The notes beneath the pieces were generated by a model. The model ran no database searches. It was not told where the DNA came from and saw only the letters and a list, made by a program, of their open reading frames with translations. Position numbers and translations under genes: made by a program. From positions 154,967 through 218,966 of the forward strand of contig JAKUCV010001361.1 in assembly GCA_028386065.3 (NCBI GenBank): DNA of 64,000 nucleotides, written 5' to 3'. This DNA comes from Turnera subulata. Taxonomy: Eukaryota; Streptophyta; Magnoliopsida; Malpighiales; Passifloraceae. Shown one piece after another: positions 20,025 through 33,600 of this stretch; the first letter of the stretch is position 1; every line of letters begins with the position of its first letter.

Positions 20025-23000
20025 ACTCCAATCCCAGCTCACAAACCCAACCAACCAACAAATACAAACACAAAACCACCCTTCTTCTTCCTCTCTGTCT
20101 CTCCCTCTCTCTCTCTAGACTCGACGATCAACGTTCATTTCTGTTTTTTTTTTTTCAGTTCTAAAAATAACAGAAGAGCTCACCAGAAGACGACGACGTT
20201 TGTAAATCTCCACCTCTCTAGTGGTATATACACTGAATATCCCTTCCCTTCTTATTTTTCTACTCTTATTTTCTGCGTTTTTCTTTTTCTCTAGAAGCTG
20301 CTTTTGTTTTCTATTTTCTCTCTTCTGCGATTGATCTGTGCATGGATCAGTTACTTTTCTTTTTTTGTTAGTTTAGTTGCTAGCTTGCTTCTTTGCGTGT
20401 TTTACTCTCTGGTTAACGGCTATGCTTTTGTGTTTTCTACCAAGTACAGCGATTCTTGTGTGGCAAACAAGTAGGGGGAGGTGATTGTGATCAATTTGGT
20501 CATTATTATTAAACGTAATCTTTTCATTTGATCATCACTTGGTTTTATTATACTTATGATCATGATCATGATCATTCACATGGTCAGCTAGCTAGCGATC
20601 GGCTCTTGATCGGGTTCCCTTCTTTTAAATTATTATTACCATAGATTCAGATCTTTTTTTGGCCATTAGCAAGTATAGGTTGAATTTTTGTAGGTATTTG
20701 ATTTCTCTTTTATTAATTTAAATTTGGAAATGACCGTTTTGCTCACAAAGTAAACCAATTAACTTAACAGTAGATGATGCATAGCTAGCTTAATTAATTC
20801 AGTTGTTCACTGGTAAATTATATACGCTGATGATCATCATTTGGAGAAGCAAACAAATACATAAAGCGGAGGCATTAGTGCGTTATACAAAAGTAGCTCT
20901 CTCTTTAGAAAAAAAAAAAAAAGAAGAAGAAATTGATAGTTTTTTGAAGCGCCCACAACTACCCTTCCTTTGTCCATATAGTTCACAGAGCTGTCCTCCC
21001 TGTTCAAAGAGAGGTAGATTTTACTTTCTTTCCAAAAGGAATCCTCTCTCCCTCTTGGGTGGGGGGATTAGGATGCTCACACATTACACGGGCCAATAAA
21101 GTAGGGCATTTTTGTCTTTCGACGTTATATTATTAATTGGGGATTAAGATTTTGAATGTGTATTATGCACCAATAAAAGAAAAAAAGGAAGGAAAGTTGA
21201 TAAGAGTTATATTACGAAAATTCCGCCTTATGCTGGATAGTGGATACATTGAATTTTATGAGAGATCAGTGTTAACTGTGTAAGAATGGACTTGTTCTTT
21301 CTTTTTTTCTTTTTTGAGAAATGGACTTGTTCTTTGTTATAAAGGGTTTAGACTGACCTGTCACGCGGGTTAACTTTGAAAGTGAAAAACATTACAAAAA
21401 TAAGCAAAGGGGATGGCGATGTGATGCCAACTTTCGTGGGATCCACTCCCTCTGCTGCCTTTCTTTTCTTTTTTGTTTTTGTTTTTATTAACTTTTTTCC
21501 ATGTTAGGAAGTGGCTAATTATAACCAGTAATAACTATTCATCTGCTTCGATTCAAGTGGAGTGACTATTTTGGTATAAGATGGTTTTCATTTTTTCCTT
21601 TATTTAACGTTTGATAGATGCATCTCATCTGCTTACACCTTACAGCCAGCAATCGATATGAACGGTGCAGGTATAAGGATTGTCTATATCTGTTTTTGAA
21701 AGCAAAATTATTCATAACCCGGGAATAGAAATTTGCAATGCTTTTTTTTTTTCAGAAATATGCAATGCCTTTTTATTTCAGAAATTTGCAATGCCACTTT
21801 TTACTTGTGCCTCGCATGGAATTTGGTCATTGGGTGCTCTTGATAGGGTATTAGAAAAATATTGGGTAGATCTTGCTGTGCCGGTGTCCAGTAAGCTATA
21901 CTATCTTTTTCGGAATCGTGTCTGTCCTACTTTTGTTTTCACCCCTTATACTGTATAAAAAATTATTATTTGGAATCTGTGGTGTGTGTGTGGGGGTCAC
22001 AATGTGGGTCACCCCAGTTGTAGCTGATGATGTTTTCTTTGGATTTATCTACTAGACTGGGAAACATGACGAAATCTCTCCACGTTAATGATACGCTAAA
22101 CAAAGCTAGATTTTAGGAACCTACTTAGCTTAAGTGTACTTCTTACCGAGTCATTTGCAGAAAGTTGTGACCTTTTTCGACTGTATGTTTCCTCAATTCT
22201 TAGGAGCATAACCAGCTGCAGCTTTAACTATTCATAAACTAGCATGACAGATATTAACTGATTTCATAGAAATACAGGATGGGTGGCTAGGTGAACTATA
22301 TTGTCCTATGAATTATGAATGCAGTAATTTGATTGTACCAGTACCGTACATGTTTGTAGTAATTGGCTAATTGCTTCCCTAGTTGGGTGCATAAAAACAC
22401 GGTTCTCTTTTATTCATCTCAAAAAAAAACATGGTTTTGTTTCATGGGGATGCATGAACTTTTATCTTCTTTTTATTTTCTAGGATGGTGGTACTAACGA
22501 CAACTTCTGGCACAGTTATGATGATTTTGTCTTACTAACACATTCATCGTAGTTACAATAGAATATATATGATAGAGTTTTGAGATGATGTTTTTTCTCT
22601 GTGATCTGTGAGATGTGGGTTTTTAATTATTTTTTGTCGATAGATGTGTGTTATTAATAAATCAACGAAATCCCTCATATCATATACTAGGATGGTTATT
22701 TTTTAATGACCAACATGCAGGTTTTTTTTCCCATGATTGCTTCCCCAAAAAAAATTCATAACTAGAACTCGACTTGGTCGAGCTGGGGATCTCTCCCAAA
22801 AAAAGACTCTTGCATTTTCACATCTCCGATTTTTAATGAATTTTGCTTGATTAGTTTAATTATTGCTGTTTGTCAAATCACGGGACAGTGGGAGGGAAGC
22901 CATCATTCCTTCCGATAATTAGGTCTATTTCCTTATTTGGGATATGTATGTTTTAAGTTTTGTACCATAAAACAAAATCAAGAAACAACCTAAATTGTGG

Positions 23001-23415
23001 AAATCATTTTGTCGGCACACATTTCGAGGTTAGCTTCGAAATCATGGTAAGCACATGGCAGAAATATAAAAAGAGAAATTAAATTAGGCCCCTAAGGTAG
23101 CATATTATTATCGTACCTTTTTTGTTTTTTTTGGAACTCAAACCTCTAAAGTAGAATATTATTACCGAACCATTCTGTAAACCATCTCTTGAGTTGTTCT
23201 TTTCATTCTCAAGAACCATGGTTTGTTCGATGTTGGTAAAAAAAGCTTGCCTTAAACAAATGGAATTAAAATGATCACGTATAAAAAAATGCCTACATGC
23301 CTGTGCGTACTCTTTTTCTTTTTGGGTTCAAGATTAGGTACTTTGGTTCTAATGCTACTGTAAAATTGTGAAAATTCCAGCAGAGCAAGTCCCGTGAGGT
23401 GCAACTTCATATAAT
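20025..23415 (+). other. 5' UTR of the PICC-like gene with a long leader intron
   Basis: Inferred: a first non-coding exon (about 20025-20223) ending before GTATATA, then an intron of about 3.15 kb. The acceptor is AAAATTCCAG, ending at 23380. Thirty-five bases of leader then precede the ATG at 23416. No coding frame of note lies inside. The intron contains tail-only micro-insertion candidates, for example at 21285-21335. Long leader introns often support expression in plants. A transcript is needed to confirm the first exon. Confidence 0.5.
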
Positions 23416-26400
23416 ATGGAAGAAGAGACTCTAGTAGACACACAAGTCCCCGTGACGAAGCCTAAGGCTGACGATACAGTTGATCTTCTAAAGGTAAACA
23501 AATGTGCAGGTTATGTTTCTAGATTTTTGTTAATGATTGATCTTACTCCATAATATAATTTGGATCAAACGTTATTAAGATAATCTTATTAAGAATGTCT
23601 TAATATCGGGAGCATTATTTATTTGCATATTCCAATCATATGCGTATCCTAAGGAAGATTTTTTGCAAAATTATTTTTGTTTCAAAAGGGATAAAGTTTG
23701 AAACATTCTGAGGAAATATCAATTGCTTATTTTTCTACTATATCCAGTGAGGAAAATTTAATAAATGAATCCAATTCTCATATGGGGTTAATTTGATTGT
23801 TCGTTTAATCTATGTAAATAAACTTAGAGGTCATCACAATAGAATAAGTAAGTCTGCTGCTCTACTGGAGAATATGTAGAAGGAATTCATTGTGATTTGA
23901 AACTGATTTCAAGGCTGTTAGTGCAGGTTAAAAATGGAGAGTTGCCGGAAGCGGAGAAAGGAGGTAAAAAGGAAGAGGATGAAACTGATGGGGAATTCAT
24001 AAAAGTGGAGAAGGAATCACTTGATGTGAAGGAAGGTTCGCATACAGTTGAGGCATCATCTACCGAGGATGACAAACCATCAGTTGTGGAACGAAGCTCA
24101 AGCTCAGCTCGAGAATTGCTAGAAGCTCAAGAGAAAATGAAGGAACTCGAGCTGGAATTGGAAAGAGTCTCTGGAGCATTGAAGGAATCAGAATCCGAAA
24201 ATGCAAGAATGAAGGATGAAGTCTTGCTTGTACAGGACAAGTTGGAGGGACAGTCAAAGAAATATGAAGAACTAGAACTAGCTCACAAGAAACTACAAGA
24301 ACAGATTATTGAAGCCGAGGAGAGGTACAGTTCACAGCTCAAGACTTTGGAAGAGACACAGCAAGCACAAGAAGGAAAGCACAAAGAATTGGTTGAGGTG
24401 CAGGAGGCATTTGATGGTCTCAGACTTGAGCTTGAGAGCTCGAGAAAGAAGATGCAAGAGTTGGAACAGGACCTGCAACTGTCTGCCCATGAGGCAAAGA
24501 AGTTTGAGGAGCTTCACAAAGAAAGCGGGTCACAAGCAGAGTCTGAGGCGCAGAGGGCCTTGGAGTTTGAGAGGCTTCTTGAGGAGACGAAACTGAGTGT
24601 AAAAGAAATGGAAGACCAAATGACTGCTATGAAGGAGGAAGTCAAGGGCCTGTACGAGAAGATTGCCGAGAATGAAAAGGTTGAAGAAGCCCTGAAAAGC
24701 ACCACAGCAGAACTTTCCATCACTACCGAAGCGTTGGCTGTCTCAAAATCTCAACTCCTGGACATAGAGGAAAGGATGTCTTCAAAAGAAGCTCTTATTG
24801 GTGAACTGACCCAAGAATTGGAACAGAATAAAGCCTCAGAATCTAAGATGAAGGAAGAGGTATTAGCTCTTGAGAATTTGCTGACTACAATTAAAGAAGA
24901 CCTTCAAGCAAAGGTTTCTGAACTGGAAGACGTCAAGCTGAAGTTGCAGGAGGAAGTCAATTCCAGGGAATTGGTGGAGGCAGGTTCGAAAAGCCAAGAA
25001 GCTCAGGTGTCAACCCTCCAGGGAGAATTGGCTGAGATATTGAAAGAGAAAGAAGCTCTTGAAGTGACTGTGGCAGATCTCACCAGTAATGCCTCACAAC
25101 TGCAGGAGTTATGCAGTGACCTCGAAAATAAGTTGAAACTTGCAGATGAGAATTTTTCTAAAGCAGATTCTCTTTTGTCCCAAGCTTTGTCGAACAATGC
25201 AGAGCTTGAGGAGAAGATTAAGTCTCTGGAAACTCTCCACAGTGAATCAGGAGCTGCTGCTGCCACCGCTAGTGAAAAGAATATGGAGCTTCAGGATTTG
25301 ATTCGTGCTTCAAATGAAGCAGCGGAAGAGGCAAAATCCCAACTGAGGGAGCTTGAGACACGTTTTATTGCTGCAGAGCAGAGAAATCTGGAACTTGAGC
25401 AACAACTGAATTTGGTTGAACTAAAGAGAAATGAAGCTGAGAGAGAAGTGACAGAATTGTCCGACAAAATATCTGAACTTAGCACGACATTGAGCAAGGT
25501 GGAGGAAGAAAAGGTCCAGTTATCTGGACAAATCCAGGAATACCAGGAAAAGGTGTCACACCTTGAATCTTCTTTCAATGATTCATCGTCCCGCCACTCA
25601 GAGCTTGAGGAGCAATTGAAGATTGCTATGGAAAAAGTTTCTGAACATGAAGATCGGGCAAACATGAACCATCAGCGCAGCCTTGAACTTGAAGACTTGT
25701 TCCAGACATCTCACTTGAAAGTGGAGGATGCTAACAAAAAGGTGAGTGAGTTGGAATTGTTACTTGAAGCAGAGAAATACAGAATACAAGAACTTGAAGA
25801 GCAGAATAGCATTGTAGAGAAGAAATGTGTGGAAGCTGAAGCAGAATCCAAGAAGTACTTTGAGAAAGTTTCTGAGCTTGCATCAGAACTCGAGGCGTTT
25901 CAAGCAAGGGCATCAAGTCTTGAAATCGAACTGAAAATGGCAAATGAAAAGGAGAGAGACGTGACTGAAATCCTGAGTTCAGTTACCATTGAAAAGAAAC
26001 AGTTAGAAGATGCGTTGAGCGGTTCCAGCGCAAAACTGGTAGAAGCTGAGAATCTTGTAGAAGTCTTGCGTAACGAAGTAAATGTGATGCAAGAGAAGTT
26101 GGAAAGTATTGCAAATGATTTAGAAGCTGCTGGACTGAGAGAAAGTGATGTAATGGTGAAGCTGAATTCTGCTGAGGAGCAACTAGAGCAACAAGAAAAA
26201 TTACTAGAAGAGGCCACTGCAAGAAAGGTAGAACTTGAATCGTTGCATGATTCCTTGTCTCGAGAGTCAGAATTGAAAATTCAAGAAGCACTAGCAAGCT
26301 TTACCGACAAGGATTCTGAGGCAAAATCCCTGTTTGAAAAATTGAACATTCTTCAGGAGCAAGTGAAGTTATACGAAGATCAACTCACTGAAGCAAATGG

Positions 26401-28761
26401 GAAATCTGTGTATTTGAAGGAAGAACTGGATTTATGTTCGCAAAAAGTGGAAGCTTTGGAAATCTTAAATGAAGAACTTAAAAAGCAGATCCTGGAAACA
26501 GAAGATAAGGCTTCCAACTCTTCATCAGAGAATCAACTCTTAGTTGAGACAAACAATCAGCTTAAGACAAAGATTGATGAACTTCAGGATTTGCTGAGTT
26601 CTGCTCTTTCTGAGAAGGAAGCCACCTCTCAACAACTCGCTTCTCACGTGAGCTCTATTACAGAAATTACAGATAATCACTCAAGAGCAATAGAGCTTCA
26701 TTCTGCTACCGAGGCCCGTCTGCTGCAAGCGGAGAATCAGTTAGAAGAAGCTGTTCAGAGACTCATTCTGAAGGATGGAGAATCAAAAGTTTTGAATGAG
26801 AAGTTAAATGAACTTGAAGTCCAAATAAAACTTCATGAAGAGCGGGCTCATGAAGCATCGGCAATTTCTGAAAGTAGAAAAGTTGAGTTGGAAGAGGCTC
26901 TCCTAAAGTCAAAACATCTAGAAAGCATCGTTGAGGAACTGCAAGTCAAATCTGCTCACTTTGAAAAAGAGAGTGCAGGTCTAGCTGAAGCCAATTTGAA
27001 GCTTGCTCAAGAGCTGTCGTCGCATGAGTCAAAGCTGAGTGATTTAGAGGCAAAACTGTCTGCAACTGTTTCTGAAAAGGATGAAACATTGGAACAGCTT
27101 CACATTGCACAGAAGGCCGTGGAGGATTCAACACAGCAGCTGACTGCTGAAGGGCAGAAACTACAGTCTCAGGTTTGCTAATTTCAAATATTGGTCCTTG
27201 TTTTGCTAAATCATGAGTAGGTGGTTTGTTCATGGACCAAAAGTTTAACAAACTGTCAAACTGCAGATATCGTCAATTATGGAAGAGAACAATTCGCTCA
27301 ATGAAACTTATCAAAATACGAAGAAGGAACTTCAATCTGTTATATTCCAGCTCGAAGAGCAACTGAAACAACAGAAAGCAATTGAAGATTCTTTAAATCA
27401 TGAGATTGAAAATCTCAAGGCTGAGGTTGCTGAGAAGTCAGCATTGCAAACCCGTCTCAAGGAACTTGAAGAGCAATTCGCCGGCGCTGAAGCTCGACTG
27501 AAAGAAGAGGTAAACAATTACAAGAATTAATTACTCGGTCATAAATTTTAAATGCTTAACAGAACAGAACTAATCAACTCCTGTTAATAACAATGACTGT
27601 AGGTGGAAAGCATTCGGACAGCTGCAGCTGGAAGAGAAGCTGAACTGACTTCAAAACTTGAGGAACATGGAGACAAAATCAGTGACAGAGATATATTACA
27701 TGATCAAGTCGTACAACTTCAGAAAGAGTTGCTAGCTGTTCAGGCTACCCACGTTGAACAGGTTAGGCTGGCAGCCGTAATCAATTGGTTTATGCATTGT
27801 TTTTCGTATTTGATGTCTGTCTACGCTTACAATTTTCTCCAATAAAATGAAAGCGAATCATTTTTACTAGGGATTTGGGAGGTGGAATTTGATGTTTGCC
27901 ACCTCCATTACATGATTTTTTGTTTAGTGTGGAGGTTATTGAAGGTATTTTTGAATAACGTTCTAAAAGCATTTATTTCCTACTAAACAGAAGGAAGCAG
28001 ATACCCACAAGGAATTGGAAAGGCAGGCAGCTGTGAAGAAATCGCTTGAAGACCTTGAAGCTAAGAACAAAGAAGTCGAACTTCTTGAGAAGCAAATAAA
28101 GGACCTGGAGCAGAAATTGCAACTGGCTGATGCCAAATTATTAGAAAAGGTGAGTTTGTAATTTCATATGCCTGAACCCGTAAAAATACTCGTTACTTTG
28201 TACATATCCGGGAAATGCGAGGCAGTGAAGATTTGTTCCACTCTTTATGCCAATACACAACAAAGCAGATTTTTTTCACGACAAGATGATCTGTGTCCCA
28301 TCAATTCACCTTCTCATTCTTATTTTGGTTTTTGTAGTAATGCTGAAGTCATGACCAAAATTTTTTACTTTTGATGCTTATCTCTGGCTGGGTTTGTTGC
28401 TTTCTATACAAACATACCATTTGTTTTCATGGGTCGTTGAGGTGGGAATGCATGAATAACTGTTAAGCTTGTAATTTATAATCAAATGTTTATCTATCTG
28501 TTGATGTAGGGTGATGGCGGAAACGCGGCAGAACATAAGGATGGGATAGAGATTAAATCCAGAGATATAGGATCAACCCTCTCTACCCCTACAAAAAGGA
28601 AGAGCAAGAAGAAGTTAGAAGCTGCGGCTGCCCAAGCCTCATCTTCTTCAGAGAGCCATACTCAAACCTCAGAGACCTCTCCTGCAATGACCATTAAGGT
28701 TATCCTTGGAGTGGCTTTGGTGTCTGTCATCATTGGCATAATTCTTGGGAAACGGTATTAG
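23416..28761 (+). CDS. PICC: Long coiled-coil protein with C-terminal membrane anchor (PICC-like)
   Basis: Coding exons are 23416-23493, 23927-27172, 27267-27509, 27603-27761, 27991-28149 and 28510-28761. All are bounded by GT-AG and all are in phase 0, and together they give about 1378 residues. The short first exon encodes MEEETLVDTQ...; from about residue 80 to 1300 the protein is almost unbroken heptad coiled coil rich in Glu, Lys, Leu and Ser. A basic KKRKSKKK-like patch follows. The last 23 residues form one hydrophobic segment (VILGVALVSVIIGIILG) ending GKRY, a tail anchor. Length, first exon and tail match Arabidopsis PAMP-INDUCED COILED-COIL (PICC), an ER-membrane long coiled-coil protein, or its paralogue PICL. 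The molecular role of the family is poorly defined. Family assignment is good; the choice between paralogues is less certain. Confidence 0.85.
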
Positions 28762-29788
28762 TTTTGCGGGTGTTGGTTTTGACTTTTTGTTTTCTTTGTT
28801 GTTTGTTTTTTTTTTTTTGGGGGGTCTAGTTGCCCAGAAGTTTGGATGAACTGTAGGTGGCATGATTTGTTTGTATGCTACCTACAGTCTAAGTTTTTGA
28901 CATTGGCGAGGGAATTCGTTTTTTTGGCTTCTAGTCTCTTGCCTGAAACTCTGAAAAAGATTCATGCTATGCTAAGTAATGATTGATTGGATGCAGAAGC
29001 TATGGTATTTGTCACTTAACTCATGAGTGCCTATTTCCAAGCCATTTCCATTGTATTGGTTTCTGTTCTATGGACTGTTTATATTAAAGCCAGAACATGA
29101 CCCAATCCACTATTTTAATCACAATTACTGGCCATTTCAAACGAGAAACTAAGAATGACTAGCAAACGAGAAACTAAAGTCTTGGTTTCTGTTTTATGGA
29201 CTGTTTACTCTTTTGGTGCTAGACTGAATGATGCTGCCAACCAAGCATGCTTAAACACTTTGAACTGGGACCAGTAATTTATTATCGTCTAAAGATTTCC
29301 CGGTGCTAGTGCTGTATCCAAGATTTATCGGTGATTTATCAACTCTACCAGAAGGCTATTAGGTCAAATAACCGAGGCATTGATGAAAAAATGATAGCGT
29401 GTTTTTGGGTTTGATAGAAAAAGAGAGAATAGATTTTGCTGCGGGCTATTCCTCTGACCTTGTCTTTATCGGAGCGCAAAAGAACGATGGAAACAAAGAC
29501 AGAAACCAACCATCTAATTGCACTCCCACATGAATTCAATGATCTATATGCATCTAGTAAATTGATAAAAAAAAAAAAAATTAAAGAAACTACCGCATCA
29601 ATCTCTATATTCTCATACTGGAGTGCTCACAGACGCCTTTAAGATCATAGATTACATAGCATTAGCATCGTCCTCAGAAGCATAGCTTTCAAACATAATC
29701 ACTGAACTAATTATGTCCTTCCCTTTGTATCTCTAGTCTCCAGCCCTTGACTGCTGTTCCAGTTGCTAGCTACATCATCTCATTTCAA
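28762..29788. other. Intergenic region between two convergent genes
   Basis: This contains the 3' UTR of the PICC-like gene and then of the hAT-derived gene. A 25-bp stretch (TTGGTTTCTGTTCTATGGAC...) is repeated imperfectly at about 29056 and 29181. A 14-bp direct repeat, AAACGAGAAACTAA, lies at about 29139 and 29164. No gene was seen. Confidence 0.5.
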
Positions 29789-32700
29789 CTAACTTCCCTT
29801 CAGTCCATCAAAGATCTCAACATCATCAAATCCTGCACAACCGGGCAGCATTTTTAATTTATATAGAAAGAAGACACTGGTTTAATGACATTTTATAATC
29901 ACAAACTGCAATTACCGGCAGTCAAGTCTTCGGCCTCATCGGTCGACGATCCTGGTGGGGGGGATGCGTTAGAAGAAGGGGGAATTAGCGACATCCAATC
30001 TAAACTTTCGTACTCTTCCAAGCAAAGCTCATTTTGCATGATCCAGTCTTCCACAAGGTTAGCCTTACTGAATGATATTGGGTCCAGAGGACCCTGATCC
30101 TTGTTTCCAGCAATCCTGCAATAAAGTCGGTTAGCAGAAGGATACATTTAGATGCGGAGAATACACTATGGCTACTTACCTTTGTTTAAGACGTAAGTTG
30201 TATTGAACAAAAACAAGATCTTTGAGTCGTTGACGCTCAAGGCAGTTTCTTGCTTCATGCACCTTCTCAAGACGAATGTGCTCAACTCTATACCCAATCG
30301 AGCTACAGGTTTGACCAAGGATGCGAATGGCTAAACGTGCCAAATTTGAGCAACATCCACCGTAAGCAGACCACCATTCAGCTAGAAAACAACAAATGTT
30401 TAGCAAACAAGCTAAGCAGAAGATTGTAGTGACAATAAGACAAGAGTGTCCAATTATTGTCTCTGACATCTATGCAAATAATTAGGATGCGAATACATGC
30501 ATCTTGCTGCATTATAGATCAGGCCAAATACGTCAGGCACAGAACTCAAGATGTACAAGCCAAGCCCAGTCTTATTGGAATTCCTAAATGTTCCATCTCA
30601 ACAAAAATGAAATTAAATGAACATATGACAACTGATGATAACCTTCATAAGCAAGTAGAGATTAGGTTGCAAAATAACAACGGAAAAATACTAATCAAAA
30701 TCACAAAGGCTTCTCACCAGGAGATAGAGTTTCTCTGGCTCTAATTGCCATCTTCCTCCCAAGATCTCCATCAGCATTCTTGTAAAGGTTTAGCTCCTTA
30801 ACTATACTATCTTGGACTTCCGCATCTGTTATCAATCTCTCTATACAATCATACATCTTTGACTGAATCACAGTGCGCATATCTCCTTCGATGTGATAAA
30901 AAAACTTGGGGTTAAGAAAGAAACCCGCAGCATGAAGAGGAGGTTGCCATTGTTCCCACCTCCGATGTATTATATTCCAGTAGTCAATATAATCCTCTCT
31001 CTTGATTAGTTCTTTCTTAATTGCTTCCTTAGCTCTATACATTCCTGAAAATACATATCCCATTGCAGGCTTTTCCTCACTACTAACTATCTGCAAAACT
31101 CGCAAGAGTGGACTTGTCAAACGGATAATTGAGATGCACGATGACCAAAATGATCGATTACTTATAATATCAAGCATTGCCAATCCTCCCAGTTGTTTTG
31201 AATATGGGCAGTCCATCCATTCCTGTGAAGTAACCATAGTTTGCAAATTGAGCTTGAAATCTGCCATTCTCTGTAATGTGGTAAAATTAGTAGCAGAACG
31301 AGTCGCTCCTTGTTGCACAATGTCATTGCCCTGGGTAAACTTTCTCATCATATTTAAAACTGCACTATGATTGTAGACAAATCTTGTGACAGATCTCGCT
31401 TGTTCAATTACAGCATATATCCACTCTAGTTTTGAAAAATCCTCGAGTATCAGGTCAATAGAGTGAGCAGCACAAGGAGCCCAGTACAGAGAAGGAAAAC
31501 TATCCATCAACTTTTTCCCAGCTGCAGCGTAATGTTCGTCAGCATTAGTAATAACCTGCAAAACATTCCCAGCTCCAACTTCCTCCACCACTTCTTTAAG
31601 TAACCCACATAGTTCATCCGTATTTTCCCTCAAACGTGACGCATCTACAGATTTCAAAAAGACTGGTCCTTTGGTGCAACAAACCAAAAAGTTAAGTAAA
31701 GCCTTACCACTTTGTGTTTTGCATTCCTCAACTAAAATAGAACAACCAGTTCTGCCCCAGATTGTCCTATATTGATCAACATCATTTCTCACTTCATCAA
31801 CCAATTTTTTCAGTATCCATCCACGAAGATCCTGACGTGAGGGTGGCACAACTCCTGACCTTCCAGAAACAATTGCATCAAGCAATGGTTGAAAATAACG
31901 AGAGTCCGATGCATCTAAACAGGCCCCAACATCATACAAGAACCGCCCCATTGCCACATGAATTTCTGGGGCCGCCTTTTTAAAACCTAAAGCATTGGCA
32001 GTATCATCAGCAGCAGCACCAAGTGCAGGAAAAGTTTTGCCTCTTCCCCTTCTCTTTCCATTGCTAGTTCCATCTTCCAGGTCAAGCGACATACGTGAAA
32101 CCGGTTCAACTGAAATGCAGGTTCCAAGAGCTTTCTCTCCAGAGATCATCTCATCGTCATGATCACCATATATGTCCTCGTCACTGGGAGGCGAACCAAC
32201 ATCATTTTCTTCCTCGGAAACCGACCTGCGTCTCTTCTTGGGCTTGTATGGGATCTCATTCAACTTCTGCAGCATCAACTGCCTAACATCAGGGGGAACC
32301 TGGTTACAAACAGGCACACCCCCGCTGTTTCGACCGGCTAAATGCTCCTTAAACCTATGAATTCCGCCTCCCTTGAACAACTTGGCACAATACTTACACT
32401 TAATCTCTCCCCGCTTTTCATTTCTGAACAAATGACAATGCTCCCATGCAATGTCCGTTTTCCCACGCGGCATCCTCAAAACCGGTACGGGACTAGCTAA
32501 CATCGAGTTAAAAGGCTGTGGGTTAACAGGAGACAAACCAAAGCTAGCTCCTTCCTCCGGAATCTTAGCTTTGCGGCCGCTCAGCTTTCCTGAGACAGCA
32601 TCAAGGCACTGTTCCATGAGGAGGCGAACATCTGGTGGGACTTGTAAGCACATAGGCCCGCCGCCTTTACGGGCAGCCAGATGCTCCTTGAACCTGGTAA

Positions 32701-32839
32701 TCCCACCACCTTTAAACACTTTACCACAATATTTACATTTCATGTGCTCCTTCTCCCCTTCCTTGAACAGCTCACAGTGTTTCCATGCCAAGTCTTGCTT
32801 CTGCCTTGTTGCTGGAGGAGACTCAAAATTGGAGGCCAT
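29789..32839 (-). CDS. hAT-transposase-derived protein with two BED zinc fingers
   Basis: Minus-strand exons are 32839-30718, 30381-30180, 30115-29916 and 29832-29789, with GT-AG borders and matching phases, giving about 855 residues. Two BED-type fingers lie near residues 15-55 and 130-175 (CKYCGKVFKGGG and CKYCAKLFKGGG, each followed by RFKEHLA). Then come a basic segment (KPKKRRRS), a DUF659 transposase core (about 295-450), and a hAT C-terminal dimerisation region crossing the first intron (EWWSAYGG, RILGQTCSS). Where active hAT enzymes have a DGWTD-like motif with the first catalytic Asp, this protein has SILVEECKT, so that residue appears lost. With introns, no terminal repeats and single-copy context, it looks like a domesticated host gene, as in the Arabidopsis hAT dimerisation-domain family. 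DNA-binding regulation is inferred. Confidence 0.85.
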
Positions 32840-33175
32840 TTATGATTTTATCCACGCTCCTCCCCTACAAAGTCGCAAAAACTACATTTTCTTTATTCTC
32901 CAGCTAAACATAAGAGTCCATAAACTAATCATATCAAAACCAATCAAAGTTGCAAACTTTTGATGAAGGGTTTCGAGTTGGAGACCCAGTTGATGAGTAA
33001 AGATATTAACACACAAGAGAGCAAGTAACAAGATTTCTCAACAAAATTCTAAGAAATTAAATTAGACCCAGAAAAACCCTAAGCGGAATTCAACACATAT
33101 AAATTGAAACTGAAAAAAGAAGAGCAAAGCATGAACAGAGAGGGGAATCAGGGTTTTAAAGTAAACAGCAGAACC

Positions 33176-33210
<35 letters not shown>

Positions 33211-33600
33211 AAACGGGTTTTGAACTTACAAAATTGGGTTAATGCCGGTTTGGGGCGGCGGCGAGGTGGAATGTGGGTGGTTGAATTGACCCAAAAATCG
33301 GAATTGCTGTTTTGTGGTATTTCGATTTTGATTAAATAGGGTTTCGAGTTTGGAGGGAAGCGAGCAAAAGGGGAAAGAAAAAACCCGGAGGTCGTGGTTG
33401 GGTCGCCGTTGATTGGGAATTTTTCGGGCGAACCAGTTTTGTGAGAGAGTTGTTTGGTCTGGTCTGGTCTGGTTCTTTGGCGATATCGGTTAGTTAGCCC
33501 TCTTTTCTTCCGCTCGGCTTTGGAAGAGACGACAAGAGTTTGGTTTCTTAGCCTCAAAACGCACTCGGTTCTTGTCGTTTTCATTCTTAAGAGAAGAACA
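32840..33600 (-). promoter_or_regulatory. 5' leader and promoter region of the hAT-derived gene
   Basis: A possible leader intron runs from GTAAGT (33228) to a TAG acceptor near 32865. The leader includes a GA/CT microsatellite (about 33177-33202). No clear TATA box was picked out. Confidence 0.4.
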
